From Meconema thalassinum (lineage: Eukaryota; Arthropoda; Insecta; Orthoptera; Tettigoniidae): a DNA stretch of 64,000 nucleotides. Position 1 is the first letter of the stretch; the number at the start of each line of letters is the position of its first letter. Below, one piece after another: positions 11,401-22,196 of this stretch. The DNA lies in contig OX336388.2 of assembly GCA_946902985.2 (NCBI GenBank), positions 370,251,387 to 370,315,386 on the forward strand, read 5' to 3'. A model generated the notes under the pieces. That model had not been told where the DNA came from and did no database searches. It saw only the letters and a list, made by a program, of their open reading frames with translations. A program made the translations under genes and the position numbers.

Positions 11401-13139
11401 GAACTCAGAGTTCCTTACTATTTCTGATGCCTGATTGCTGTTTCTTTAAACGGTAACTTTACTTTATTCACTAGTTCCGTAAAGACTCTTCATAATATTG
11501 AATTTACAATGTTCAGCGCAGCGCACTCTTTAATATATGGCCTACACTTTAGGCGAAAATACTGTCTTTTATTTTAGTGCGACGTAACTTGCCCTCATTG
11601 AGGTTCTCGATAAAACTGTGTAACTGACGTGACTGCTGACGTGACGTGACCTGCACTAGGTTCCGGTTGTACTTCACTAGCATGACCTGCACGAGGTTCA
11701 AGCTACGCTGACTATACTATAGCGTCGTGACCTGCCCAAGGCCTGACATATACTGAGTATTGTCCTTTTCACTAAATATTGTTCTTTAGCCCTTTTCGGT
11801 CCCACTTTGGCCTAACGATTGCCAATATCGACTTGTACTGATGATCTGAATACTGTGATTCCGCATGACACCCTTCACTTGAGTCCGTAGGATTGACGAC
11901 TGAATAATACTTCGCTGCACTCCAACGTAACGTCCCTGCGTATGAACTGAACTAAAACAGTATGGCCTCCTTCCGAGGATCGCTGTAGACTGAATGAACT
12001 GAACTGAATGAATGAACACTCTGCCCTGCATATGCTGTCTATTCATTTAATTCTTGAAAAATAAACTACTCTGGCTTCTTCTCCAACCTTAACTTTTGAA
12101 TTATTCGTGGTATCATTTTGAGAAATATACCATCTTGAAGCCTATGACTTAAATGTTCCAAACATGTAAAAATTTCCTAATTCGCGTCATGGGAACGTAT
12201 TTATAAAAATTGAAATAGCTCCTCAATCTGTGTGGGAGGATACTTTTTGTCCCCTACTCCCACTATCCGGCTTGGTTAAGTCCCTATTGTAAAATGCTGA
12301 CATAGCCTTTCTAAACTGTGCAAATATTAACACTTTTTATCACTTAAAAATTCTCGTTCCTAGAATAAATCACATTGGCGGAAATACTTTTTTATAAATT
12401 TGCTTAATTCTGGCTAATTTTAATTATTTAATGGATGGGATATTCCATTCGGTCTATTTTAATCTCTGCGTCAACTCTTTTCGGCTGAGTGTGCAATGAC
12501 ATCAATTGCAGCTGCGGTCATTAATTTTATGATTGCTTCATAGGTGTGTGCGTCATACAGATGTGACTTAAGTATTAACCCTTTCGTTACCCTTAAAAAC
12601 TGTGTAAAACATCCTATTTTCTTTCTTCCTTTCCAGACTTGAAATGTCGTAGGTTCGAGGCCTGTGCCAAAGTCCATTTGGGCACAATAAGTTGAAATTT
12701 TCTGGAAGTCAAAATATGGTACACATTGAAATAATTAACTTTCTAATGAATTCTACCTAACATACCCCTCTGGGCACGTCGGAAGGCGGAAGTAGATTTC
12801 ACTGAGCGATGTTTCGAATTCACTAAATTTACCAATTGTTGTAGATCTAATGTTTAACAAACATCCCTTGTCGTAAGGGTAGGTCATATCTAAATTCTTT
12901 CAGACAATTTTGTTAGGTAATGTTTAGAGGAGTATTGACCAGCTAAAACCGTTTTGATACTGCGCCTATTAAGGTAGGTATGATTTCTTTTCTCAAAACT
13001 CAATTTTTCCCTCCCCTTTGGTCAGTGGTGGTTGCTATAAAAATATTTTACTGAGATAAGTCTTTGGTCTTTATCAGAAGAACAGCATGAACTTTGAATA
13101 GATTCGATTATTCATATGATAAGAAAATAATAGCTATGT
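8431..13139. other. About 4.7 kb, T/C-rich, no gene recognised
   Basis: The plus strand is rich in T and C over most of 8560-11600, with many TTATT, CATTT and TTCAA runs and some CATTATTTCATAAGTCGTT duplication near 9110-9150. Around 11640-12020 there are short near-repeats of GTGACCTGCAC and of TGAACTGAA. Frames are short and unlike any family I know. It could be a long UTR/LTR-type region of an element or ordinary intergenic DNA; nothing decides it. Confidence 0.45.
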
Positions 13140-13294
13140 TTCACATTTTCAAAAAATCCCCACCATTTCCATCCCCTTGATCCGATTTTGCCCATTAACA
13201 AACTTGACCGAGATTTGAAATGACTAAATTTTATGTATAAATTGGAAAGTGATTGGTGCAAAATGCTGGTAGTTATTGTGTCCACAAGAAAATT
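13140..13294. repeat. Dispersed repeat family A, copy 2, left part
   Basis: It contains TTTTGCCCATTAACAAACTTG, ACCGAGATTTG and GTAGTTATTGTGTCCACAAG, matching copy 1. The copy is interrupted in its (TA)n tract by the Helitron and the element at 15201. It resumes near 16100 with GGTGGTTTTGGGATCTAGG. Confidence 0.65.
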
Positions 13295-13564
13295 ATATAT
13301 ATATATACTAAATTAATAAAGCTAAAGAGTTTGTGTGTTTGTGTGTTTATGTGTTTAAACGCGCTAATCTCTGGAACTACCAGTCTGATTCGAAAAATTC
13401 TTTTTTTATATGATAGCCAGATTCAAGAGGAATAGTCTAGGCTATGTAGTATTAAGCTACACCTCTCAGATAACCTAAAAGATTGATTTTTGTTCAGTAA
13501 GTCGGTAGAACAAGCGCTCCCGAACTGCTCTATCCGCATGCGCTGGCGTTATGGTTAGTGATAC

Positions 13565-14315
13565 GTACACCGTTTCACCGATCTGAACCAAAATTTGTAT
13601 ACTTACCCTTTGGAACCCTGCGAGTAACACTGTTTACATGAAATTACGTACAGACCCCTCCATTCCCTTTATTTAGGCCCTTTGGCACACATCTATACCG
13701 TTTCACCGAACAGAACCAACATTTGTATACTTGCCCTTTGGAGCCCTGCGAGTAACACTGCCTACAAGAAATGTATGACAGACCAGTCCATTCCCTGCAT
13801 TTAGGCCCTTTGTCACAAATCTACACCTATTCACCAATCTGAACTACATTTGCATACTTACCGTTTGGAACCCTGAGAGTAACACTGTCTGCTTGAAATT
13901 TTGGACAGACCACTCCATTCCCTGCATTTAGGCCCTTTGGCACAAATCTACACCGTTTCACCGATCTGAACCAAAATGTGTATACTTACCGTTTGGAACC
14001 ATGTGAGTAACACTGTCTGCATGAAATTTTGGACAGACCACTCCATTCCCTGTATATAGGCCCTCTGGCACACATATACACCGTTTCACCGATCTGAACC
14101 ACATTTTGTATACTTACCCTTTGGAACCCTGCGGGTGACAATGTCCACTTTAAATTTAGGACAGACCACTCCATTCCCTGCATTTAGGCCCTTTATTACA
14201 AATTTACACCGTTTCTCCTAATTGAACCAAATTTTACATACACTTTGAAACCCTGCTGGTAACACTGTCCACTTGATATTTTGGACAACGCTCTCCATTC
14301 CCTACATTTAGAATA
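13565..14315 (+). repeat. Tandem array inside the Helitron, period 128 bp, six copies
   Basis: The landmark CCGTTTCACC (or variants) falls at 13571, 13699, 13827, 13954, 14082 and 14210, a steady 127-128 bp. Each copy also has CTTTGGAACCCTG, GTAACACTGTC and GACCACTCCATTCCCTGCAT. Frames are not maintained. Confidence 0.93.
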
Positions 14316-15005
14316 ACAGACAAAATAAACTTGAAAACCACGTATTAAGGCCCTAGAACCATTCATGTCCGTAGTAGTATAACTGTAAGTGTATTTTAAT
14401 AAGTCCATTGTTGACGGGTAATTAGGGCTGCAACACGCCTCCCCTACCAGCATTCTGGTGCAGAATTGCGAAAATAGTTGCATCTTGCGCTGTTTATTAA
14501 TTGCAGTCACGGGGAGCGATTAGTGCAAAAAGATCTCTTAGGCACCTTAAAACAGTTATCATGAAACTAGTGTGCCTCGGTATAAGTGCAATGGTGTTGG
14601 TGCAGTACATTGAGCTTACCAGCTGCAATAAGTGTTGGTGCTTTCAAATGTACCTTCTATTATTCCGAACCTTATCGTTGAGCGCTATGTGGCGATAAAT
14701 GATACTATTGCTATCTCAGTAGCTCGGGACAGCCGAAGTTTTCCAAAGTGTTCTGATTATTTTCCTACGGCGCTATGCGACAAAAGACGACACTATTGGT
14801 CTCTACATTATTCTAACAGCCAATTGGATATAGGCCCTAGGCAGTGTCTTTTATTGCATTTACTCCTCTTTTTCAAATTTGTTTGTAAATAACATGTGTT
14901 AGTGCTGTAGTTAGAAAATAGCCGTTTCCCTATTCATTATTATCATTATCATCATTACGGGAAAATGACCTGAATGTTACGTCCATTATACTGTACTGCT
15001 TATCA

Positions 15006-15064
15006 CCCCCACTACAACCACTACTACCACCACCACCACCACCACCACCACCACCACCACCACA
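15006..15064 (+). repeat. (ACC)n microsatellite
   Basis: A run of CCACTACTACCACCACC that becomes pure ACC, inside the Helitron. Confidence 0.9.
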
Positions 15065-15446
15065 AAATGTTATATTTTTAAAATATTTTTTCTGTTAGTT
15101 TAAGAATTATGTGCCAGTTCTGTAGTAGTATTCATTACCATCCATAAAACAAATAATTCCACCGGGCGATGCCGGGCACTACTGCTAGTATATATATATA
15201 CAGGGTGTCTCAGGAGGAATAGTAAATATTTTAGAAGGTGGTAGTATAGATGAATTGCAATAAAATATTCCATATACAATGTGTCCCATTTGTATTGCAT
15301 ACCGAGATACAAATGTTGGTATGTAACCAGGGCAGTTGCCGTTTCGTGTGTTGGTAAACCGGTTGCTATGGGCGTATTTAACGATTGTCAACAGTCGTGT
15401 GTTGATGTTCACGTTGTGTTTAGTTTCCATTGAATGTGTTCACCTG

Positions 15447-15598
15447 TCAAGGAAGGAAGGAAGCTTTTAGTTTTACGTGACCGTTAACCATGCGATCATG
15501 AGCCACGGGACCTCCTTCTTACGTGGAATCCGAACCACAGGACATGGCATTTCACTTCGAAAATCTCACACGCATTGACTGGGAATCGAACCCGGTCC
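15447..15598 (-). mobile_element. 5'-truncated SINE inside the TA-flanked element
   Basis: Bounded by a direct repeat TGTTCACCTG at 15437-15446 and 15599-15608. Read on the minus strand it starts just before a box-B sequence, GGTTCGATTCCC, and runs to CTAAAAGCTTCCTTCCTTCC. The tRNA-like box A is missing, so the copy is 5'-truncated. Confidence 0.75.
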
Positions 15599-15662
15599 TG
15601 TTCACCTGCTTTGTTGGCCAAGTTGACTGTATTGTATCGATTAAATATGCCACACTTTTTTT

Positions 15663-15949
15663 ACATATGCTGAGTATGCCCATATGGTATTTGTGTATGA
15701 TTTTGTAATCTAAACGCTGCTGCTTGTAGAGAATACGGCATACGATTTCCTAACCACAGACGACCAGATTCAAGAGTGTTTACTCGTGTTTACAATACAC
15801 TGCGTCACTCTGGTGCAGAATCCAGCCGTCGTATTTCGTCTCAACGTGCAAATGAAAAGACTGTGGAGGAAGTAGAAGACATTATGCAGTCGGTAGAACA
15901 TAGTCGTTGCATTGAAGTTAGTGGTGGAATTTTTGGAAATCAACTTTGA
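15663..15949 (+). pseudogene. N-terminal (helix-turn-helix) part of a Tc1/mariner-like transposase, frameshifted
   Basis: It starts with TYAEYAHMVFVYDF in one frame. A one-base shift near 15705 leads into LNAAACREYGIRFPNHRRPD and SRVFTRVYNTLRHSGAE. This is the DNA-binding head of a large insect transposase group: NAAACREY, then RFPNRR-P, then VF-R-Y--LR--G. The frame stops at TGA 15947-15949, and the inverted repeat follows within about 80 bp. The whole DDE catalytic domain is therefore deleted. It binds the same kind of inverted repeat in the family; here it is only a relic. Confidence 0.78.
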
Positions 15950-16099
15950 ATGTCCTCATTTGCCTTGGCTTTACATTTGTTTGGGTTAAATATCTCTGTA
16001 CGCAATACAAATGGGACATATTTCATCTGGAACTTTTTATTGCAATTCATCTATACTAGCACCTCCTAAAATATTTACTATTCCTCCTGAAACACTCTG

Positions 16100-16230
16100 T
16101 ATAGTATGAACCTTTGAACTTACGGTGGTTTTGGGATCTAGGGGATGTAAAACGCGAAGATATGTCGAAATTATCCGGATGTTGTAACCTGGTACCTATT
16201 GCAACAGGATGCTTTCTAATAAAATCTAAC
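16100..16230. repeat. Dispersed repeat family A, copy 2, right part
   Basis: GGTGGTTTTGGGATCTAGGGGATG and GCGAAGATAT match 8370-8410. With 13140-13294 it reconstitutes the interrupted copy. Confidence 0.6.
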
Positions 16231-16339
16231 TTAAAAGGAGATTTCTGGTCTTTCCTGTATCACATAGATTAATCAGCATAAGAAATATTCATGGTGGTCT
16301 CAAACTACGTTTTAACCCGGGAGCAAGGCTTCATAACGT

Positions 16340-17120
16340 AACAGAATAGTCAAAAATAACGAATTAATTTTTGTTACGTTACTGCTTCCGTACCCAAAAC
16401 AAATGGTATATGAATAACGATTTTAGTGCGGCAACGAAATAAGGGGTTATAATTTTCCCTGGTTTGTGCTATTAACGTTATAACCAGCAGAGGTAAAGAT
16501 TCCGTTATTTTAAAATGCGCTCCCGTTAATAACGTTATAAGTCTAGTAACGGTATGGCAGCGATTTTGACTCGCTGCGCGCCATCAATAACGTTATTCAG
16601 GAAGAGTGATCGATTCAGTTATTTCAAAATGCAAACCTACTAATAACGTTATAAGCCTAGTAACGGTATACGAGATATTTTAACCAGTTATACGCTATCA
16701 ATAACGTTATTCAGGGCAGAAAAATTAATTCTGTTATTTAGAAATGTGAACCCACCAATAACGTTATAAGCTTTGTAACCGTATACGAGCGATATTTACG
16801 AGCTTTGCGCTATCAATAACGTTATTCATGGCTGAAAAATAATTCCGTTATTTAGAAATGCAAACCCACCAATAACGTTACAAGTCTAGTAACGGTATAC
16901 GAGCGAATTGTACCAGCTATACGCTATCAATAACGTTATCCAGGGCAGAAAAATTAATTCCGTTATTTCGAAATGAGAACCCACCAACAACGTTATAAGT
17001 CTAGTAACGGTATACAGGTGATTTTTAACAGCTATGCGCTATCAGTAACGTTATTATAAGCGGAGAAATTGTTTCCGTTATTTCAGAAAAGATTCTCGTC
17101 AATAACGTTATGGAAGTGTC
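16340..17120 (+). repeat. Palindromic satellite, period about 115 bp
   Basis: The landmark AATAACGTTAT after CTATC falls at 16586, 16700, 16815, 16929 and 17044, a spacing of 114-115 bp. Each unit has a second AATAACGTTATAAG plus TAGTAACGGTATACGAG. ATAACGTTAT is a perfect palindrome. A stray copy of AATAACGTTATTCAG lies at 23387. Confidence 0.9.
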
Positions 17121-17159
17121 TATTTGCCCGCTACCCGGACAAGCATTGAAGGTGACCGT

Positions 17160-18103
17160 GAACTCTGACGATGCTGGGCCATATGTACTCGTAATTCCAG
17201 GCCAATTATTTATTCAAACATAGGATAATTACTTCTTGAAATATCAATGTTATTCAACATAGAGATTTCAGTCTGAGCGCGTGCCCCATCAGACAGGGAA
17301 AGGTACTTTGCTCGTTTCGATCGTGGTCATACTGTAACCTACGTTAGAAACATGTTTCCTAAAATCAATACGATGGATCCCATTGATTCGAAATATTTCT
17401 TGTTGCTTCATATAGGGGTTTGGAACATAGCCTATTGTTCATCAGTCCCATGTAGTTGAGGTGTTTATGGAATTTGTCTGATAAACTTTGTTACTTTTGG
17501 AGTTGACATGGCCTTGACTTAGGAACTATCCACGCATTTTCCTGGAGTAGAAGTGGGAAACCACGGAAAAACACTCTAATATGACTAAGATTGGAATCGA
17601 ACTCACCATCTCGCAGTGTTGCCATATAAGGCAGAGTGTAACCTACACACCAAACTTTCACTCCTTTGTGACCAATAAGGGTATTTCTTTCCTAAATGAA
17701 TCCGCCAGTTCTTGCTTTTCGTTTACTTGTTAGCCTATTTTCATTTAGTAGTGATAGAAGCCATTTTTCAGTGATGGTTATTTCTAATGAAGAAAGCTAT
17801 TAAGTCGGTCAACACGAATTCCGTGTTGACCGAATGAAAAGCTTTCTTTATTATTTTCATTTATGAAAAAATATGCTTATGACATCACATTTAGTCCGTG
17901 TGTGTGCGTATGTGTGTGTCCCCCCGAATAAAATATAAACAGCTGGAGCGATTTCAATGAAACTCGGTAAGGTCATAGTAATATTTTGTCCGACCCCGAC
18001 AGTGATCTTCAAATTTTTTTACATCTCACCAATCCAACATGGCGACTGTGCGAAATATTTCACTGGCATTCCATATCTCCGAAACTATTTTACCGTGTTC
18101 GAA
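17160..18103 (+). repeat. Composite dispersed repeat copy (paralogue of 38516-39600)
   Basis: From TAATTCCAGGCCAATTATTT through GATGGATCCCATTGATTCG, a SINE, the split hairpin AGCCTATTTTCATTTA and AAAAATATGCTTATGACATC, then (GT)n and GGAGCGATTTCAATGAAACT, the order is the same as at 38516-39600. It ends abruptly at about 18100, where it is fused to a reversed 293-bp monomer. Confidence 0.8.
17510..17665 (-). mobile_element. SINE, minus strand
   Basis: On the minus strand box B reads GAGTTCGATTCC, followed by GTTTCCCACTTCTACTCCAGG and CCTAAGTCAAGGC. This is the same body as the SINE at 7322 and the copy at 38915. The tRNA-like head extends to about 17665. Confidence 0.65.
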
Positions 18104-18420
18104 TTGATTGGGGGAATCGATTTGCACACATACATGGCCGCCATTTGCAAACTATTGGGCCGATGACCTTGTATTTTAGTCAAAAGACGGTCGCCATATC
18201 CGTATATGTTGCTGCAAAATTTGGTAGAGATCGGATGATTAGGTTAGTCGTAATTTGATTTAAGCTTTGAACATTTGGGTGGCCGCCATTACGTTTCCGT
18301 CAAGATGTCGGCGATATAAAACATGACACTGAGGTTCCCTTTGCTATTTCTACCTCTGTACCAAATTTCGTTCAATTCGGTTTCACCGTGTTCGAATTGA
18401 TAGGGGGGACATACATTCCG
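18104..18420 (-). repeat. Single reversed monomer of the 293-bp satellite
   Basis: The reverse complement reproduces a monomer of the 971-3415 array: ATTCGAACACGGTGAAACCGAA, GGTACAGAGGTAG, CATGTTTTATATCGCCGAC and GGATGATTAGG elements in the same order. It is followed by a (CA)n tract and the hairpin at 18497. Confidence 0.85.
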
Positions 18421-18540
18421 AGTACACACACCCACACACACTCTCACACACACAGACACACAAACAGACAGACACACAATTTTCGGCCCTGTGTAGATCT
18501 CATAAGTCTAGTTTCATTTTTTGCAAAAATCGAAATTAGG
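18420..18540 (-). repeat. (CA)n tract and hairpin terminus
   Basis: Mirror image of 769-957: CA repeats, then GATCTCATAAGTCTAGTTTC, loop, GAAATTAGGCTA. A second, plus-oriented TTATGAGATCACCTTTTGTC follows directly, so two family ends meet here. Confidence 0.75.
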
Positions 18541-18559
18541 CTAAACATAGGCTTATGAG

Positions 18560-19493
18560 ATCACCTTTTGTCCGTGTGTTTGTGCGTCCGTGTGTGTGCA
18601 CCAGGGCCGTGCAATGAGCAAGGTGAAGCAGTGCTAGCGAGAAATTTAGTACTCGTGCCGGTGAAGCGCAGCCCTATCCTGCCCATTTCTGAGCAGTGCA
18701 GCACAACATCACACTAGCACTGCAGTGCACAAACACTGCCCATTTGACGGGGTGCTGCAATACGTTTGGTACTGAGCGCAGAGCCTGGACTCGAGGCGCA
18801 CTAGACCCAACATTTTGTCATATGCGTGTGGTCTGCCGTGCTCATAACGCCTTTGGGCAAGGGGAGCACAGAAATATCATAGTGGGAAAGTCACACATTA
18901 AAGAAACATACCGAAGACGTATAAAACATGATATTTTCACGTACATGAACCACGTCTGCAACAAGGATACAGGAAGTTGCATACCTTTTGGCTTAGTTAT
19001 TGTTGTTTTAAGGGGCAGAACTACGAGGTCATTTGCCCCTGCTTTTTGGTGATACAGCAGGTGCAGCGAGGTATAATAATCCTAAAAAAGGAATCAAGCA
19101 TATTGGTAATCATGCATGTGACAGTAACAGGGGCCGGTATGGAATCTGGAGAGTTAAAATATGTTTTTTTTAATTTGTTGACATAATGTCACAAACCAGC
19201 CGAGGTAGCTACACACGCTAACGTGCATGGTCAGTCTACACCGAACTCGAAACACCACACACAGCCATTTCATGCCTTACCTCATTAATTTCATTTGTCA
19301 TGAAATCCCCTCATGAGATTGACGTCATGAAGGGCATCTATCCGTAATATCATTCCCACAAGGAAACTGTCTCACCACAACCCCTACCTCATAGCAACCG
19401 AAATAATTACGGGTAGAACAAAAAACTACATTAGGACTATAAAGCTATAGTCTATTTCAATAACAAGATTCTGAATTCACCAACTGATTAGAT
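18560..19493. other. No gene recognised
   Basis: CAGGGCCGTGCA at 18603 looks like a hAT terminus, but no inverted partner was found. Open frames here show no known family. Confidence 0.4.
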
Positions 19494-20631
19494 CAGGGCC
19501 ATCCAGTCATCATAGCGCTCCGGGAGCGCGGTCGCGCTCGGGGAGCACTGGGTAGTCAGACTAGCGCTCCTTCCCCTTCGGTGGCGTAGTCGGTAGCATG
19601 CTGAACTGCTGTGCCCAATATAGCGGGTTCAAACCCGGCCGAAGTCGTCGGATTTTTTAAGAGCGTTAAAAATCCTTCAGTATGCCTTCCTTCGGAGGGG
19701 AAGTAAAGCCGGCGGTCCCATGTCATAGATTTATGGATGTAAAAGATCCTTTCACAGACTAAACTTGTGTAAAGCAAAATTTGTTAGGTTAGATTTCGTC
19801 AGAACGCTCTATCAAAGTTCCAACGTTCACCACTAGGTATCATTGATATCTGGTGGCGAAAGTTGGAACTACTTGAAATTGAACGGAACTTGTAGCTCAC
19901 CCTTTAGGGTGACCGCTGGAAGCAGCTACAGACTCAGGCGAGCCGAACATGTCCTCGGACACTCCCGGCACTAAAAGCCATACGATAAATAAATTAATAA
20001 ATAAATAAATCCTTCCCCTACCACCACTACACTCTGGCAGCGAGGAGACAGACGATGTTCGGACCACGCTGACTAGAAACGTACGTACAGTCGTGCGGCC
20101 GACGGCTCTTGTGGAATTGTTGACATATTAATAGGTCTGTTTTGCCATGACAAATATACCGCATACACAAATCGAATGGTACGCCGATGTATGGAATGTG
20201 AAGGAAACGAACACAAGTGTTAAATAAAGAGTATTGTGATTTATTCCAAACTGAAATGTGAACATATTAGAGAGGAAAATTCAACAACAAATTGTGTTCT
20301 TTTTAACACATTACATCTCTGATGCACACTAAACATTTGGCATGCCCTCTATAAGCTGTACAGAAAAATGAAATTTCCCATTCTGCTTTAAAGACTGCTG
20401 TTGCACCACTCCTTTTTTTTGTATGCTGTTCAGTCATGACCACTGCGAAACTGATTTACTTACACGCTGTCAACAAAGCGCACTGGACTAGACTAGCGAC
20501 TGATGGTTCGGCTGCACACTTCTGCGTGCTCAGCCAGCCAAGCTCCTCCCACCACTTTTGAAACTGCCTTCAAACAAAACGCTCGGAGCACTGGCTTAGA
20601 GTGCGGCCGGAGCGCTGTCTGGATGGACCTG
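19494..20631 (+). mobile_element. Non-autonomous hAT element with nested SINE
   Basis: The left end CAGGGCCATCCAG and right end CTGGATGGACCTG are inverted repeats, with one mismatch. They are flanked by a perfect 8-bp duplication, GATTAGAT, at 19486-19493 and 20632-20639. Subterminal GCGCTCC / GGAGCGC motifs occur on both sides. No transposase is present. Confidence 0.92.
19577..20009 (+). mobile_element. tRNA-derived SINE nested in a hAT MITE
   Basis: The 9-bp direct repeat TCCTTCCCC at 19568-19576 and 20010-20018 bounds the insertion. The head has box A around GTAGTCGGTAGC and a perfect box B, GGGTTCAAACCC. The first half matches the SINE at 6429. The second half differs and ends in an (AAAT)n tail rather than (AACC)n. 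Confidence 0.88.
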
Positions 20632-20639
20632 GATTAGAT

Positions 20640-21150
20640 TGATGCTGTTCAGGGATATGTGAATTCGAGAAACGTGCGTTAGTAAATTTATCAGGTTTTT
20701 AAACTGAACAATAGTCCGTCGCATCTGAGGTAATTTATGTCTTTTATTCGTATTTTCAACATCGCCTGAAACAATAACTCATCGAATTTACCTACACATA
20801 AGATATACGGCAAAATAAGCAAGTTGACATGAAATCCTTTTAACTTTTGGAGTTTTAGGACAATTTTCATTATTTCTACAGTATGGAGACCAAGAGTGCT
20901 ATTCATTGTAAAACTATTTTGCTCTGAAAATTACAAAATATGTTGTCTGTCTTTCTACCAGCTTGTCGGTATTTCTTTCGGTTGTTTGTTGGTTATTGGA
21001 ACTATTCGGCTCTTGGGTTATGGTATGCGAACCATCTCTTTAACTTACCAGGGGCTATGTAATGCCAAAAGTACGAAGAATGTACACTATTATAGTTCGT
21101 GCAGAAATTACATGGCATCGTGCAATATATTGCGCTGACAATGAAAGATA
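20640..21150. other. No gene recognised
   Basis: Non-repetitive in this window, with short chance frames on both strands. Confidence 0.45.
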
Positions 21151-21154
21151 TCAT

Positions 21155-21365
21155 CTTGTGGTGTAGCGGCTAACATTCTTGGCTGTCGCCCCGGTGGTCC
21201 GGGTTTGATTCCCTGCCCTGCCAAGAAATTTAATTTCGGTTTGAGGTACTGAAATTGTGTCGATGATACGTAAGTCATCAAGGGGGTGTTCATTTCGAGG
21301 ACTTGCACCAGGTCAGTGGGAACGTGTTTCCTTTTTTCTACATTCTTATTCTGCAATTCGAACAT
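21155..21365 (+). mobile_element. tRNA-derived SINE
   Basis: The head TTGTGGTGTAGCGGCTAACATT supplies box A, and CCGGGTTTGATTCCCTG supplies box B about 35 nt downstream, the normal tRNA spacing. A body of about 140 bp follows. The tail and target duplication are not clear. Confidence 0.65.
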
Positions 21366-22196
21366 TCATATGGCTACTCTGAGAGAAAATCACCTCGTAG
21401 AGTTGTTAGAATAGCTTCCGTAAAATATTCTCAAAGGCCAATGCTACAAGTAGCCATCGTGAGTTAATCCAATTGCATATTTATATGTAATCCACACATC
21501 GTATTTAAGACCATATGCTTTTCATTGCATTCTATGTTCTGGCCATAGGAAGACCTCGAAGTTGATTTCGCAATTTTCAGTGAATGAACATCCAAAGTAT
21601 AGTAATCATCATGTAGGGAGACCGTGCCACATATATACAGAGAGTGCAAGAATTGCTTGAAGGCATGGTGACGTGGTGCGTAATTTGTGTTTGTACAACG
21701 AATGAGGTTTTCATTACGGTGATGATGATGAAAATGGTGGTAACGATGGAGACGGTGATTTACTAGTTAGGAACCAAAGGAATACTTGAGACTTAAGGAT
21801 TAAGCGGATGTATGGAAAAAACAAAATGAACTTGCTGGTTGATTGCGAAATTGTCTAATCACCATATTTTATGGAAAACAACTTATCCAGAAGAACACAT
21901 GAAAGGGAGTATCCAAGCACAAATAGGTGGAGGCAAAGGTTGCTCATGTGTGAGACCGTATGCTGCACACACTGCGGAGTGTCTGATAACCTAGCTCACG
22001 TTCAAACAACATAATTAAGAAGGAGATTCACTGCAAACTTTAGGAATCACCGACATAGATCTAAGATGCATCTGTAACTTTTCAGAAATGTTACGCGATC
22101 CATGTTTTCGTGTCTTCATCGTGTTGGAAGCAAAGGTACAAGGGTGCGACAGGATAGAATATACTACAGGCACTACCTACAAGGGCCTTGGTGTCA
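21366..22196. other. No gene recognised; (GAT)n tract near 21716
   Basis: A short GATGATGATG run lies around 21716-21760. Nothing else can be supported. Confidence 0.45.

Larger units (their letters stand above)
13295..15188 (+). mobile_element. Non-autonomous Helitron
   Basis: The 3' end shows a GC hairpin (CCGGGCGATGCCGGGC) followed 8 nt later by CTAG at 15185-15188, then T. This is the Helitron 3' signature. The 5' region (13316-13430) has CTAAAGAGTTTG, AACGCGCTAATCTCTGGAAC and a diffuse link to insect Helitron 5' ends. The exact 5' TC is blurred by the (TA)n target, so the start is approximate. No Rep/helicase is encoded. The interior holds a 128-bp tandem array and an (ACC)n tract. Confidence 0.7.
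15201..16099 (+). mobile_element. Tc1/mariner-like element with about 70-bp inverted repeats
   Basis: The left end CAGGGTGTCTCAGGAGGAAT is inverted at the right end (ATTCCTCCTGAAACACTCTG). The similarity runs for about 70 bp through GTATAGATGAATTGCAATAAAA. TA flanks both ends, the target duplication of this superfamily. The element is 899 bp including a nested SINE fragment. It keeps only the N-terminal part of a transposase gene, so it cannot move by itself. Confidence 0.9.

Noticed and set aside
8431..13139. Long host UTR or intron-rich gene
   Set aside because: No conserved frame, splice-linked coding blocks or family motif could be read on either strand. Calling a gene would be a guess.
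18603..18620. hAT-like terminus CAGGGCCGTGCA
   Set aside because: No inverted partner or 8-bp duplication was found downstream, so no element is called.
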